In this document: positions 1 to 7,890 of the stretch, one piece after another
Position numbering within the stretch: position 1 is the stretch's first letter
Layout of the letters: the number at the start of each line of letters is the position of its first letter
Assembly: GCA_002437565.1 (NCBI GenBank)
Contig: DJQL01000087.1
Span: 1 to 21,670, forward strand
Source: Prevotella sp. UBA6387
GTDB taxonomy: Bacteria > Bacteroidota > Bacteroidia > Bacteroidales > Bacteroidaceae
Length of the DNA: 21,670 nucleotides
Reading direction: 5' to 3'
Translations under genes and position numbers: made by a program
The notes under the pieces: generated by a model
Told to the model about the DNA's origin: nothing
Seen by the model: only the letters and a program-made list of their open reading frames with translations
Databases searched by the model: none

Positions 1-276
1 CCGTTCATGGCCTTTCGGCCAGGCAAGCCGACACCCAAGTATATAATGTATTTAGGTAAGGTGTTGCCAGCGTCGGTCTTTGCCTTGCTGGTGGTATATT
101 GCCTTCGCTCTTCCGTCACATTGGATGTCTCGCGTTGGCACGTATCGTTGTCGCCAGATGCCTTGTCGCAATTCATCGCAGTGGCATTCACCATCCTCGT
201 GCATGCTTGGAGGCGCAACCTTATGTTGTCGATAGCCGTTGGCACCATCTGCTATATGATATTAATCAGGATATGA
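1..276 (+). CDS. AzlD-like branched-chain amino acid exporter subunit (3' part)
   Basis: This is the C-terminal part of a small membrane protein; the reading frame is open to the left window edge, so its start lies outside. About 91 residues are visible against roughly 100-110 for the family, so only a short N-terminal piece is missing. The visible part begins with a Pro-Phe pair and the segment RPGKPTPKYIMYLGKVLP, which resembles the AzlD pattern of a short loop followed by YLGxxLP. Three hydrophobic segments follow, roughly visible residues 19-33, 53-67 and 73-90. AzlD is the small partner of AzlC, and the pair exports branched-chain amino acids and their analogues across the inner membrane. 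An azlC gene would be expected just upstream. The identification rests on this short C-terminal stretch. Confidence 0.68.
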   Translation, partial: PFMAFRPGKPTPKYIMYLGKVLPASVFALLVVYCLRSSVTLDVSRWHVSLSPDALSQFIAVAFTILVHAWRRNLMLSIAVGTICYMILIRI

Positions 277-305
277 TAAAACCAAAACCTCAAAATCTTA
301 AAACC

Positions 306-2501
306 ATGTTGAAGCCATTACGACGCTTATTATTATTGTCGGTCGTGTCGCTTGCTTCGGCGCAAGCCACGGCACAAACAACCCTCGTGGAAAACGGCAA
401 GCCCGCGGCGCGCATAACGCTTGCGGTCGACAATGAAAACAATCGCCGAGCCGCACAGTTGCTTCAGCGCTTTGTGCGCGAGACATCGGGCGCGCAACTG
501 CCAATCGTGGCCAACGTCAAGGTGGGAAAAGGCACCGTCGTCATTGGTGAGCCTACTACCGAGGCTCGCCACGACGGATTCTTGATAGACAGCCACGACG
601 GTGTGCTGCGCATAAAGTCGGCTGGTGGCAAGGGTGCCATCTATGGCGTTTGCACGCTGCTTGAGCAATATGTGGGCATGAACTACCTTGCGGCCGATTG
701 CTATACGCTCACGCCGTCGGCCAACGTGTGCATTCCGGCCTTGTATCATGCCGAGACCCCTGCTTTCCGCTATCGCCAGACGCAGAGCTACGGATGTGAA
801 GACTCTGTTTATTATGACTGGTTTCGACTGGCAGAACCAAAGGAGATATTCGCGGACAACTTGTGGGTGCATACCTTCGACAGGCTGTTGCCGGCAGCCG
901 TGTACGGCAAGCGGCATCCGGAATACTACTCGTTCATAAATGGTGAGCGACGCCCCGGGAACCACAGCCAATGGTGCCTTACCAATCCGGAGATATTCGA
1001 GATAGTGGCACACAAGGTTGATTCGATATTCAAGGCCAATCCTGGCAAGACGATGATGAGCGTGAGCCAGAACGACGGCAACGACACTTACTGCCAGTGC
1101 CCGGAGTGCAAGAAGGTGAACGAATATGAGGGCTCGCCATCGGGCAATTTCATTCGTTTCCTCAACAAGTTGGCCAAGCGTTTCCCCGACAAGCAGTTCT
1201 CAACGTTGGCCTACCTGTTTACCATGCATCCGCCAAAGCACGTCAAGCCATTGCCAAATGTCAACATCATGTTGTGCGACATCGACTGCAAGCGAGAGGT
1301 GCCGCTGACAGACAACGAGTCGGGAAAGGACTTCGTGAACGCCATGGAGGGTTGGGCAAAAATTTCCAATAACATCTTCGTGTGGGATTATGGAATAAAC
1401 TTCGACAACGTGGTGGCTCCATTCCCCAATTTCCATATATTGAAGAAGAATATACAGTTGTTCAAGCGCAACCACGCGACCATGCTCTTCGAGCAAGTGA
1501 ACGGCACACGTGGTACCGACTTCGCCGAGATGCGCGCCTACATGATAGGCAAACTGATGTGGAATCCAGAGCTTGATTCCGACTCGCTGATGCAACGTTT
1601 CATGCACAAGTATTATGGTGGCGCGGCCCATTACCTCTACCGTTACCAGCAATTGCTGCAAGGTGCATTGCTTGCGTCTGGCACGCCGCTCTGGATATAC
1701 GATTCACCGATATCCCACAAGAGCGGAATGCTCAACGCCAACTTGCTCAAGGCTTACAACGAATTGTTTGATGCCGCTGAGCATGCCGTGCAAGGTGATT
1801 CGTTGCTTACCGCCCATGTGCGGATAGCCCGCCTGCCGCTCAGGTACAGCGAGCTTGAGATAGCACGCACCGAGACGGGAGGCGACAAGCAGGCCATAGC
1901 CACTCAGCTTGAGACTTTCCGTTCGCAATGCGCGAAATATGATATACCGACGCTCAACGAGCGGAACAACCGCCCAGCTGACTATTGTGAACTTTACAAG
2001 AAACGCTTTTTGCCCACGACAGCCGTAAACAAGGCCGCAGGTGCCAAAGTGACGTGGATAAAGTCTCCAGCTGAACGCTACCGGCCTATCGCTGACAAGG
2101 CCCTGACAGACGGACTGTATGGCGGCACGACATACGTGGAGAGCTGGGTAGGATGGGAAGGCGCGGATGGCGAGTTCGTGCTCGATATGGGCGAGCCTAA
2201 GACCTTCAGCAGCGTATCGTCCGACTTCCTGCACCAGCTTGGCGCGTGGGTGCTTCTGCCAAAGAGCGTGAGCTATGCTTACAGCACTGACGGCAAGACG
2301 TTCATGCCAATGGGAAAGCATGAGTTCGCGGAAGACCGCGACGTGTCGGTGAAGTTCGTAGAGGGCAAGGTGGTGTCGCCACAGCCCATAACGGCACGCT
2401 ATGTAAAGGTCTACATAGAGTCCATAGGGCTATGTCCATCGTGGCACTATGGCGTGGGGTACCCAGCGTGGGCATTCGTGGACGAGGTGGTTGTGGAATA
2501 A
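306..2501 (+). CDS. secreted DUF4838 glycoside-hydrolase-like protein with C-terminal discoidin-like domain
   Basis: Protein of 731 aa. I chose ATG 306 because it opens on a clear signal peptide (MLKPLRRLLLLSVVSLASAQ, cut near residue 24); the frame is open further upstream but that part overlaps azlD. Residues 25-150 resemble the non-catalytic N-terminal domain of GH20/GH67 enzymes. Residues 180-440 look like DUF4838, a TIM-barrel-type domain of polysaccharide-degrading Bacteroidota proteins, with the hallmark D257 followed by C263, C265 and C268. Residues 590-731 resemble a galactose-binding F5/8 type C (discoidin) domain of the kind that ends many GH20 enzymes. The role is probably hydrolysis or binding of a complex glycan in the periplasm or at the cell surface. 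The substrate is unknown, and no SusC/D pair is in view. It lies 29 bases after azlD and converges on miaA with 21 bases between the stops. Confidence 0.75.
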   Translation: MLKPLRRLLLLSVVSLASAQATAQTTLVENGKPAARITLAVDNENNRRAAQLLQRFVRETSGAQLPIVANVKVGKGTVVIGEPTTEARHDGFLIDSHDGVLRIKSAGGKGAIYGVCTLLEQYVGMNYLAADCYTLTPSANVCIPALYHAETPAFRYRQTQSYGCEDSVYYDWFRLAEPKEIFADNLWVHTFDRLLPAAVYGKRHPEYYSFINGERRPGNHSQWCLTNPEIFEIVAHKVDSIFKANPGKTMMSVSQNDGNDTYCQCPECKKVNEYEGSPSGNFIRFLNKLAKRFPDKQFSTLAYLFTMHPPKHVKPLPNVNIMLCDIDCKREVPLTDNESGKDFVNAMEGWAKISNNIFVWDYGINFDNVVAPFPNFHILKKNIQLFKRNHATMLFEQVNGTRGTDFAEMRAYMIGKLMWNPELDSDSLMQRFMHKYYGGAAHYLYRYQQLLQGALLASGTPLWIYDSPISHKSGMLNANLLKAYNELFDAAEHAVQGDSLLTAHVRIARLPLRYSELEIARTETGGDKQAIATQLETFRSQCAKYDIPTLNERNNRPADYCELYKKRFLPTTAVNKAAGAKVTWIKSPAERYRPIADKALTDGLYGGTTYVESWVGWEGADGEFVLDMGEPKTFSSVSSDFLHQLGAWVLLPKSVSYAYSTDGKTFMPMGKHEFAEDRDVSVKFVEGKVVSPQPITARYVKVYIESIGLCPSWHYGVGYPAWAFVDEVVVE

Positions 2502-2522
2502 CTTTTTAAAGAAAAGCCAGAA

Positions 2523-3437
2523 TTATAGAAAGGTATCGGTGAAGCTTATGATGTCTTGGAGGTCATCGGGGCAGAACCAACGTGTGGCAGGGTCTTTCTT
2601 GAACCACGTCAGCTGCTTGCGCATATACCTGCGAGTGTTCGACTGTATTTGGCGTATTGCCTCGTCAAGGGTTATGAGCCCGTCAAGATAGTCGAACATC
2701 TCCTTGAAGCCAACGGTGTTGAGGGCATTTGCGGAGCGCTTGTCGTATACCGACAGGGCTTCTGCGACGAGGCCTTCGTTGACCATTTCCAAGACGCGCG
2801 CGTTGATGCGCGCATACATCTCCTCGCGTGGCCTGTTGAGTCCGATCTTCACGATGCGGAAAGGCCGTTGCTTAATGGCACCTTTTCGGAAGGAGGTATA
2901 GGTGCGCCCCGATTGATGGCATATCTCCAAGGCATGGATGACGCGTCGAGGATTGTTCTTGTCCACGATGTCCCAGTAGTCAGGGTCAACCTTGCGCAAT
3001 TCATTCACGAGAGATGGCAACCCCTCACTTTCGAGACGCTGCTTCATCCATAGGCGTGTCTCGTCGTTGATAGTAGGAATGTCGTCGATGCCCTTGCATA
3101 CAGCATCGATATACATCATGCTTCCGCCCGTGAGAAGAAGGTTCTCGTGGCGTGTTCCATCCTCCTGCCCACAAAAAAGTCGCTCTATGAGGGAGACACA
3201 GTCTTCCTCATAGAGCGACGCGCTATAATAGTCGTCGACGTGGTGATTGCCAACGAAATAGTGTCTTGCTTCTTCCTGCTGCCGTGGGGTGGGAGCGGCG
3301 GTGCCTATTGGTATTTCCGCGTATATCTGCCGAGAGTCAGCATTGATTACTGGTGAGCCGAGGTGCTTTGCAATGGTCAGCGCGGCCTCGCTCTTGCCCA
3401 CGCCTGTCGGACCGAGAAGAACAAACAGTGTATTCAA
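2523..3437 (-). CDS. miaA: tRNA dimethylallyltransferase
   Basis: Protein of 304 aa, the usual MiaA length. It transfers a dimethylallyl group to N6 of A37 in tRNAs reading UNN codons. Visible motifs are the P-loop GPTGVGKS (residues 9-16), the substrate loop DSRQIY (34-39), and IGTAAPT shortly after, all MiaA signatures. The C-terminal part contains NTVGFKE and QIQSNTRRYMRKQLTWFKKD, also typical. The start appears to be TTG: no ATG lies in frame upstream before a stop, and TTG places the P-loop at its normal distance from the N-terminus. This TTG sits 2 bases after the lpxA stop, which suggests translational coupling. It is the last gene of the lpxD-lpxC/fabZ-lpxA-miaA operon. I see no clear terminator after it. 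Confidence 0.97.
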   Translation of the reverse strand: MNTLFVLLGPTGVGKSEAALTIAKHLGSPVINADSRQIYAEIPIGTAAPTPRQQEEARHYFVGNHHVDDYYSASLYEEDCVSLIERLFCGQEDGTRHENLLLTGGSMMYIDAVCKGIDDIPTINDETRLWMKQRLESEGLPSLVNELRKVDPDYWDIVDKNNPRRVIHALEICHQSGRTYTSFRKGAIKQRPFRIVKIGLNRPREEMYARINARVLEMVNEGLVAEALSVYDKRSANALNTVGFKEMFDYLDGLITLDEAIRQIQSNTRRYMRKQLTWFKKDPATRWFCPDDLQDIISFTDTFL

Positions 3438-3439
3438 GA

Positions 3440-4210
3440 TTATCTGATGATGCCGCGTTTAGACGTTGAGATGAAGTCGATGATGTACTGAATCTCAGGT
3501 GTCACCTGCAACTCGCTCTGCACCTTTTTCAGCCCATCGGCAATGATGCCCTCGCTGTAGATAAGGCGGTATGCATTGTGGATAAGGTCAATCAAGTCGT
3601 TGCTGAAACCGTGACGGCGCAAACCTACGAGGTTTACTCCACAATATTTTGTCGGTTCCTTGCCCGCGATGATGTATGGCGGAATGTCCTGACTGAAACG
3701 GCACCCACCTTGTATCATGACGTACCCGCCAATCTTGCAAAACTGGTGGCAGAGCACCGTGGCAGAGATGATGGCGTTGTCGTCGATTGTCACCTCTCCG
3801 GCAAACTTCGTAGAGTTGCCGATGATGCACTTGCTGCCAACTACACAGTCGTGGGCAATGTGCATGTTCTCCATGAGGAGGTTGTTGTTGCCAACGACGG
3901 TCTTCCCCTTTGAAGCCGTGCCGCGCGAGATGGTAACGTTCTCGCGTATGCTGTTGCCATCGCCTATGAAGCACTGGGTATCCTCGCCCTTGAACTTCAA
4001 GTCTTGTGGCTTGGTGGAAAGGCTTGCTCCTGGGAATACCTCATTGCCGTTGCCTATGCGCGCGCCATAGTTGATGGTCACGCTGTTGTGCAGCACGTTG
4101 TTGTCTCCAAGGACGGTGTTCTTGTCTATAAAGCAGAACGGGCCTATAATGTTGTTGTCTCCAAGTTTAGCATCCGGGTCAACGAATGCCAGTGGGCTTA
4201 TCTGATTCAT
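3440..4210 (-). CDS. lpxA: UDP-N-acetylglucosamine acyltransferase
   Basis: Protein of 256 aa. It performs the first step of lipid A synthesis, moving a 3-hydroxyacyl chain from acyl carrier protein to the 3-OH of UDP-GlcNAc in the cytoplasm. The N-terminal two thirds is a left-handed beta-helix built of hexapeptide repeats (pattern I/V/L-G-x-x-x-x). The catalytic histidine is in MHIAHDCVVG, H120, matching H125 of the E. coli enzyme; GNSTKFAGEVTIDD follows as expected. The C-terminal helical region (about 190-256) is the usual LpxA tail. ATG 4210 is the natural start. It lies 51 bases downstream of lpxC-fabZ and 2 bases upstream of miaA in the same transcription unit. Acyl-chain length specificity cannot be read safely without a structure-based alignment. 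Confidence 0.97.
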   Translation of the reverse strand: MNQISPLAFVDPDAKLGDNNIIGPFCFIDKNTVLGDNNVLHNSVTINYGARIGNGNEVFPGASLSTKPQDLKFKGEDTQCFIGDGNSIRENVTISRGTASKGKTVVGNNNLLMENMHIAHDCVVGSKCIIGNSTKFAGEVTIDDNAIISATVLCHQFCKIGGYVMIQGGCRFSQDIPPYIIAGKEPTKYCGVNLVGLRRHGFSNDLIDLIHNAYRLIYSEGIIADGLKKVQSELQVTPEIQYIIDFISTSKRGIIR

Positions 4211-4261
4211 TGTAAGATTCTTTGCGATAAATAATATTGTTGGTTCTTCACCGATTATTCT

Positions 4262-5656
4262 TCACTCTTCGTTTTTCACGATTTGTGCTGTGAAAGTTGC
4301 CTCGGAAACCACGTGGTCGCCTACGAACATGTATCCTTTCATTGTGCTTATGCCGTGGCGCACTGGGCTGAGAAGCTCTACGCGGAAAAGCAGCGTGTCG
4401 CCAGGTACAACCTTGTGTCTAAACTTTACGTCGTCGATTTTCAAAAAATAGGTTGACCATTTCTCAGGGTCTTGAAGTTGGCTTAGGACAAGCAGACCAC
4501 CGCATTGAGCCATTGCTTCGATTTGAAGCACGCCTGGCATGACAGGCTCCTGTGGGAAATGGCCCTGGAAGAACGGCTCGTTTGACGTGACGTTTTTCAC
4601 GCCTACGATAGTACTCGCTCCCATGGCTATGATCTTGTCGACGAGTTGCATGGGATAGCGATGCGGTAGAAGCTGGCGGATGCGGATGTTGTCCATGAGG
4701 GGTTCCTCATTTGGATCGTATATTGGAGCTTGCACCTCGTGCTTGCGAATCTCCTTGCGCATGAGCCTCGCGAACTTGTTGTTCACCGTGTGACCTGGTC
4801 GTGTGGCTATGATGCGTCCCTTGATAGGCTTGCCAATCAATGCCATGTCGCCGATGATGTCGAGTAGCTTGTGGCGCGTGCATTCGTTGTCCCATTGCAA
4901 TTGCCTGTGCTGGATGTAACCAATCTTGGTGGCATCGATGTGTGGCACGTGGAGGAGGTCCGCGAGCTTGTCGAGCTTCGCTTGCTCCACCTGTTGCTCG
5001 TAAATGACGATGGCGTTGTCGAGGTCGCCACCCTTTATGAGGTTGGCCTCAAGCAATGGCACAATGTCACGGACAAAGACGAAAGTCCGTGCTGGCGCTA
5101 TCTCTGTGGCATATTTTTCAATGCTATCAAGAGTGGCGAACTGTGAGCTAATGAACTTGGACTTGAACGAGCACATTGCCGTTATGGAGAAGTCCTCATC
5201 GGGAAGAATTGTTATCACCGACTCATTATTGTCGTCTCTGACCTCAATCTTCTTGCGTATGATGTAATAGTCTTTCGGTGCGTTCTGGTCGACGATGCCA
5301 ACTTTCTTGATTTGCTCAACATACATGTCTGCCGCGCCGTTGAGTATTGGAAACTCAGGGCCATTGACCTGTATGAGGCAGTTGTCTATTCCAAGAGCGT
5401 AGAGGGCAGACATACCATGCTCGACGGTAGAGACTCTCGCTTCACCTTTCTGGAGCACCGTGCCACGGTTTGTGGCCACTACATTCTCGGCTATTGCCTC
5501 GATTATGGGTTGACCTTCAAGGTCTATTCGCTGTATCTTGTATCCTGTGTTCTCTGGCGCTGGATTGAATGTGACCGTAAGGCTCAATCCTGTGTGCAAG
5601 CCCTTGCCGAAGAGCGAGAAACTGCCGCCAAGTGTTTTTTGTTTTTCAGCGTTCAT
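4262..5656 (-). CDS. lpxC/fabZ: bifunctional UDP-3-O-acyl-GlcNAc deacetylase / 3-hydroxyacyl-ACP dehydratase (LpxC-FabZ fusion)
   Basis: Protein of 464 aa joining two enzymes. Residues 1-310 are LpxC, the zinc-dependent deacetylase of the committed step of lipid A synthesis. Zinc ligands are H80 (VSTVEHG), H262 and D266 (RHKLLDIIGD), and H289 (RPGHT) fits the catalytic histidine. Residues 320-464 are FabZ, the fatty-acid dehydratase, with the catalytic pair H366 and E380 in GHFPQEPVMPGVLQIEAMAQ. Both active sites look intact. The fusion is characteristic of Bacteroidota and places the enzyme that uses 3-hydroxyacyl-ACP for fatty acid elongation on the same chain as an enzyme of the pathway that consumes it for lipid A. 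It lies 4 bases after lpxD. Confidence 0.97.
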   Translation of the reverse strand: MNAEKQKTLGGSFSLFGKGLHTGLSLTVTFNPAPENTGYKIQRIDLEGQPIIEAIAENVVATNRGTVLQKGEARVSTVEHGMSALYALGIDNCLIQVNGPEFPILNGAADMYVEQIKKVGIVDQNAPKDYYIIRKKIEVRDDNNESVITILPDEDFSITAMCSFKSKFISSQFATLDSIEKYATEIAPARTFVFVRDIVPLLEANLIKGGDLDNAIVIYEQQVEQAKLDKLADLLHVPHIDATKIGYIQHRQLQWDNECTRHKLLDIIGDMALIGKPIKGRIIATRPGHTVNNKFARLMRKEIRKHEVQAPIYDPNEEPLMDNIRIRQLLPHRYPMQLVDKIIAMGASTIVGVKNVTSNEPFFQGHFPQEPVMPGVLQIEAMAQCGGLLVLSQLQDPEKWSTYFLKIDDVKFRHKVVPGDTLLFRVELLSPVRHGISTMKGYMFVGDHVVSEATFTAQIVKNEE

Positions 5657-5660
5657 AATG

Positions 5661-6704
5661 TTATTTCTTTGAGTTTTTTAGTTCTGCAACCTCTTTTTGC
5701 AGTTCGTTGATTTGCCTGTAAAGGTCAGGCAACTTGCTCATCAAGGCATGACTTCGGAAAAAAGCCATCTTGCCCACAGGAGGGGTGCCGATAAGCATTT
5801 GGTTGCTCTTTATGGATGACGGTGCTCCCGATTGTGCCCCGAGCATGACGCGGTCGCCGATAGTAATGTGTCCTGAAACGCCAACTTGCCCTCCGAACAT
5901 GCACCACTGACCCACTTTCGTAGATCCAGCTACGCCAACTTGAGCTGACATCACGGTGTTCTCGCCTATGTCGGTATTGTGGGCAATTTGAACGAGGTTG
6001 TCGAGCTTCACGCCCTTCCTTATTGTGGTAGTGCCCATGGTGGAGCGGTCCACGCACGAGTTGGCACCAATCTCAACGTCGTCCTCAATGGTTACGATGC
6101 CAATTTGCGGGATCTTGTCGTATTGATTGGTTTCTGGATTAGGCGCGAAGCCAAAGCCATCAGCGCCAATCACCGTTCCAGAATGGAGCACCACATTGTT
6201 GCCGATATGGCAACCGTGGTAAATGCTCACGTGTGGGTAGAAAAGGCAGTTGGCCCCAATCTTGACACCTTCCATGATGGTAACGTTGGGATATATTTGG
6301 CAACCATCTCCAATCTCTACGCCATCAGCTATATAAGCGAAAGCGCCGATATAGCAGCCCTTGCCGATCTTGGCCTTGGGAGAGATAAAGGCGAGAGAGT
6401 CGATGCCTTCTTTTTTCGGGGCACTTGCCGCATAGAGTTGCAGGAGCTTTGCCACGCAGTCGCGGGCATTCTTCACTCGTATGAGTGTGGTCTTGACCGG
6501 ATGCTCAAAATCGAGACTGTCGTCGACGAGGACGATGCTCGCCTTCGTATCATAGATATATTGTATGTATTTTGGGTTAGCGAGGAAAGATATTGAGCCT
6601 GGCACGCCTTCCTCTATCTTGGCGAAAGTGTGAACGGTGGCGTTTTCATCGCCTTCTACTCTTCCCTGAATAAACTGGGCTATCTGTTTTGCAGAGAATT
6701 CCAT
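5661..6704 (-). CDS. lpxD: UDP-3-O-(3-hydroxyacyl)glucosamine N-acyltransferase
   Basis: Protein of 347 aa, normal LpxD length. It adds the second 3-hydroxyacyl chain, to the 2-amino group made by LpxC, in the third step of lipid A synthesis. Residues 1-100 form the uridine-binding N-terminal domain (EGVPGSISFLANPKY is typical). Residues 105-310 are hexapeptide-repeat beta-helix. The catalytic histidine is H242 in NLVQIAHNTDIG. DGFGFAP (182-188) is a conserved family segment. A short C-terminal helix (about 320-347) ends the protein and should help trimerise it. It is the first gene of the lipid A operon, with a -7 promoter element 27 bases upstream of its ATG. Confidence 0.97.
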   Translation of the reverse strand: MEFSAKQIAQFIQGRVEGDENATVHTFAKIEEGVPGSISFLANPKYIQYIYDTKASIVLVDDSLDFEHPVKTTLIRVKNARDCVAKLLQLYAASAPKKEGIDSLAFISPKAKIGKGCYIGAFAYIADGVEIGDGCQIYPNVTIMEGVKIGANCLFYPHVSIYHGCHIGNNVVLHSGTVIGADGFGFAPNPETNQYDKIPQIGIVTIEDDVEIGANSCVDRSTMGTTTIRKGVKLDNLVQIAHNTDIGENTVMSAQVGVAGSTKVGQWCMFGGQVGVSGHITIGDRVMLGAQSGAPSSIKSNQMLIGTPPVGKMAFFRSHALMSKLPDLYRQINELQKEVAELKNSKK

Positions 6705-6730
6705 GTTGTGGTTGTTTTGAAATGTTTCTG

Positions 6731-6738
6731 CAAAAATA
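6731..6738 (-). promoter_or_regulatory. -7 promoter element for the lpxD operon
   Basis: On the minus strand this reads TATTTTTG, a perfect fit to the Bacteroidota -7 consensus TAnnTTTG used by their primary sigma factor. Transcription would start about 7 bases downstream and leave a leader of roughly 20 bases before the lpxD ATG. No convincing TTTG -33 element is found at 19-21 bases upstream. Position, strand and spacing all suit the gene; the assignment is from sequence pattern only. Confidence 0.5.
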
Positions 6739-6794
6739 ATGAATTATTTTCTAACGGTCGGATGATATCCTGAATATTTGTCTTTTTTATTACA

Positions 6795-6830
6795 CAAACG
6801 GCGTGTAGTTGCACACTTACACGCCGTTTG
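6795..6830 (-). terminator. strong hairpin between pyrF and lpxD, probable terminator
   Basis: Perfect 13-bp inverted repeat: CAAACGGCGTGTA at 6795-6807 and TACACGCCGTTTG at 6818-6830, with a 10-base loop. It lies 55 bases after the pyrF stop and ahead of the lpxD promoter, so it should end the phoH-to-pyrF transcript. There is no U-tract on the minus-strand 3' side, where the sequence is TGTAATAAAAAAG. Termination could need a factor, or the hairpin may mainly protect the mRNA 3' end. A second AT-rich pair of arms (6784-6792 with 6843-6851) could extend the structure. Confidence 0.6.
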
Positions 6831-6885
6831 AGAAAATAATAGTAATAAAAACAACTGGGGAAAAGACCGATTGTGGTAATGGCAA

Positions 6886-7707
6886 TCAGAGTTTTTCAAG
6901 CTCGGCTTGCATCTGCTGCTGTAGCTCTTTTGCCTTTTGCTTCGCAGCCTCAGCAAAGTGCTCGTCATGGCCTGCGTAAATGATGCCACGACTGGAATTA
7001 ACGAGTAGTCCGCAATCTTTTGTGATGCCATATTTGCACACCTCTTGCAGGCTTCCGCCTTGTGCGCCTACGCCAGGTACGAGGAGGAAACTGTTAGGCG
7101 CCACTCTGCGAATGTCGCTGAACATTTTGCCTTGTGTGGCTCCAACAACGTACATCATGTTGTTTTCCGTGCCCCATTGTTGTGTCTTTCGTATGACCTT
7201 TTCGAAAAGAAGCTCACCATTCTTGTCCTCCGTGAGTTGGAAATCGTGGCTTCCCTTGTTGCTTGTGAGGGCAAGCACTATGACCCATTTGTCCTTGTAT
7301 TCGAGGAATGGCGTAATGCTGTCTTCTCCCATGTAAGGAGCTACAGTCAGGGCGTCAACATTGAAGACCTCGAAGAACGACTTGGCATACATCGCCGAGG
7401 TGTTGCCTATGTCGCCACGCTTTGCGTCGGCGATGATGAAGTGGTTGGGGTATGCCCCGCGCAAGTAGTTTATGGTCTTCTCTAAAGCACTGATACCATC
7501 AAGGCCATAACATTCATAGAAAGCCAGGTTGGGCTTGTATGCCACACAATAAGGCGCGGTGGCATCGATGATGGCCTTGTTAAACTCAAAAATGGCATTC
7601 TTGTCATTTTTCAAGAAGTCGGGAATCTTGTTTATGTCAGTGTCGAGACCGACACAGAGAAAAGTCTTCTTGCTGAAAATCTCCTTGACAAGTTGTTGTC
7701 TGTTCAT
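6886..7707 (-). CDS. pyrF: orotidine-5'-phosphate decarboxylase, type 2
   Basis: Protein of 273 aa. It converts OMP to UMP, the last step of de novo pyrimidine synthesis. The catalytic signature DAKRGDIGNTS starts at D94, giving the Asp-x-Lys-x-x-Asp set D94, K96 and D99. The length and the N-terminal FLCVGLDTD segment match the longer type 2 (subfamily 2) enzymes of Bacteroidota and Actinobacteria rather than the roughly 230-aa E. coli form. The C-terminal tail is Gln/Glu-rich (about 255-273) and probably helical. It is the last gene of the phoH-to-pyrF operon, 24 bases after the small ORF, and is followed by a strong hairpin. Confidence 0.96.
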   Translation of the reverse strand: MNRQQLVKEIFSKKTFLCVGLDTDINKIPDFLKNDKNAIFEFNKAIIDATAPYCVAYKPNLAFYECYGLDGISALEKTINYLRGAYPNHFIIADAKRGDIGNTSAMYAKSFFEVFNVDALTVAPYMGEDSITPFLEYKDKWVIVLALTSNKGSHDFQLTEDKNGELLFEKVIRKTQQWGTENNMMYVVGATQGKMFSDIRRVAPNSFLLVPGVGAQGGSLQEVCKYGITKDCGLLVNSSRGIIYAGHDEHFAEAAKQKAKELQQQMQAELEKL

Positions 7708-7731
7708 AATGAGCTAATATGTGTTTTGTTA

Positions 7732-7872
7732 TTATTTGTTGTTTTCTATATTTGGCTTTCTCACGGTCTCCTCAGCCTTGCGCTTGGTTAGCCTGACGAG
7801 AAAATCAGCGCATTGCATGGTCTTCTCGTCTTTAGAATAATTCTCTTTCTTCTTGGTCCAGAATTTCGCCAT
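7732..7872 (-). CDS. small basic protein of 46 aa, unknown function
   Basis: A short ORF on the minus strand from ATG 7872 to TAA, translated by eye as MAKFWTKKKENYSKDEKTMQ, then residues 21-46, which include CADFLVRLTKRKAEETVRKP. It fills most of the space between prfA (18 bases upstream) and pyrF (24 bases downstream), with the tight spacing of the rest of the operon. It has 13 Lys/Arg against 7 Asp/Glu, one Trp, one Cys, and no signal peptide or membrane segment, so it is probably cytosolic and may bind nucleic acid or ribosomes. I do not recognise a family. Without this ORF the prfA-pyrF gap would be 183 bases, far larger than the other gaps in the operon, which favours a real gene. Confidence 0.65.
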   Translation of the reverse strand: MAKFWTKKKENYSKDEKTMQCADFLVRLTKRKAEETVRKPNIENNK

Positions 7873-7890
7873 TTGCCTTTGGTTGACGTC

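Noticed and set aside
99..305. Upstream extension of the DUF4838 protein to ATG 99
   Set aside because: It overlaps azlD in another frame and would put 69 residues ahead of an evident signal peptide.
333..1013. 226-codon minus-strand frame inside the DUF4838 gene
   Set aside because: Antisense shadow of a coding region with a signal peptide and recognisable domains; the translation resembles no family.
2502..2522. Possible bidirectional terminator between the convergent DUF4838 and miaA genes (CTTTTTAAAG)
   Set aside because: The inverted repeat is tiny and AT-only, with no stable stem.
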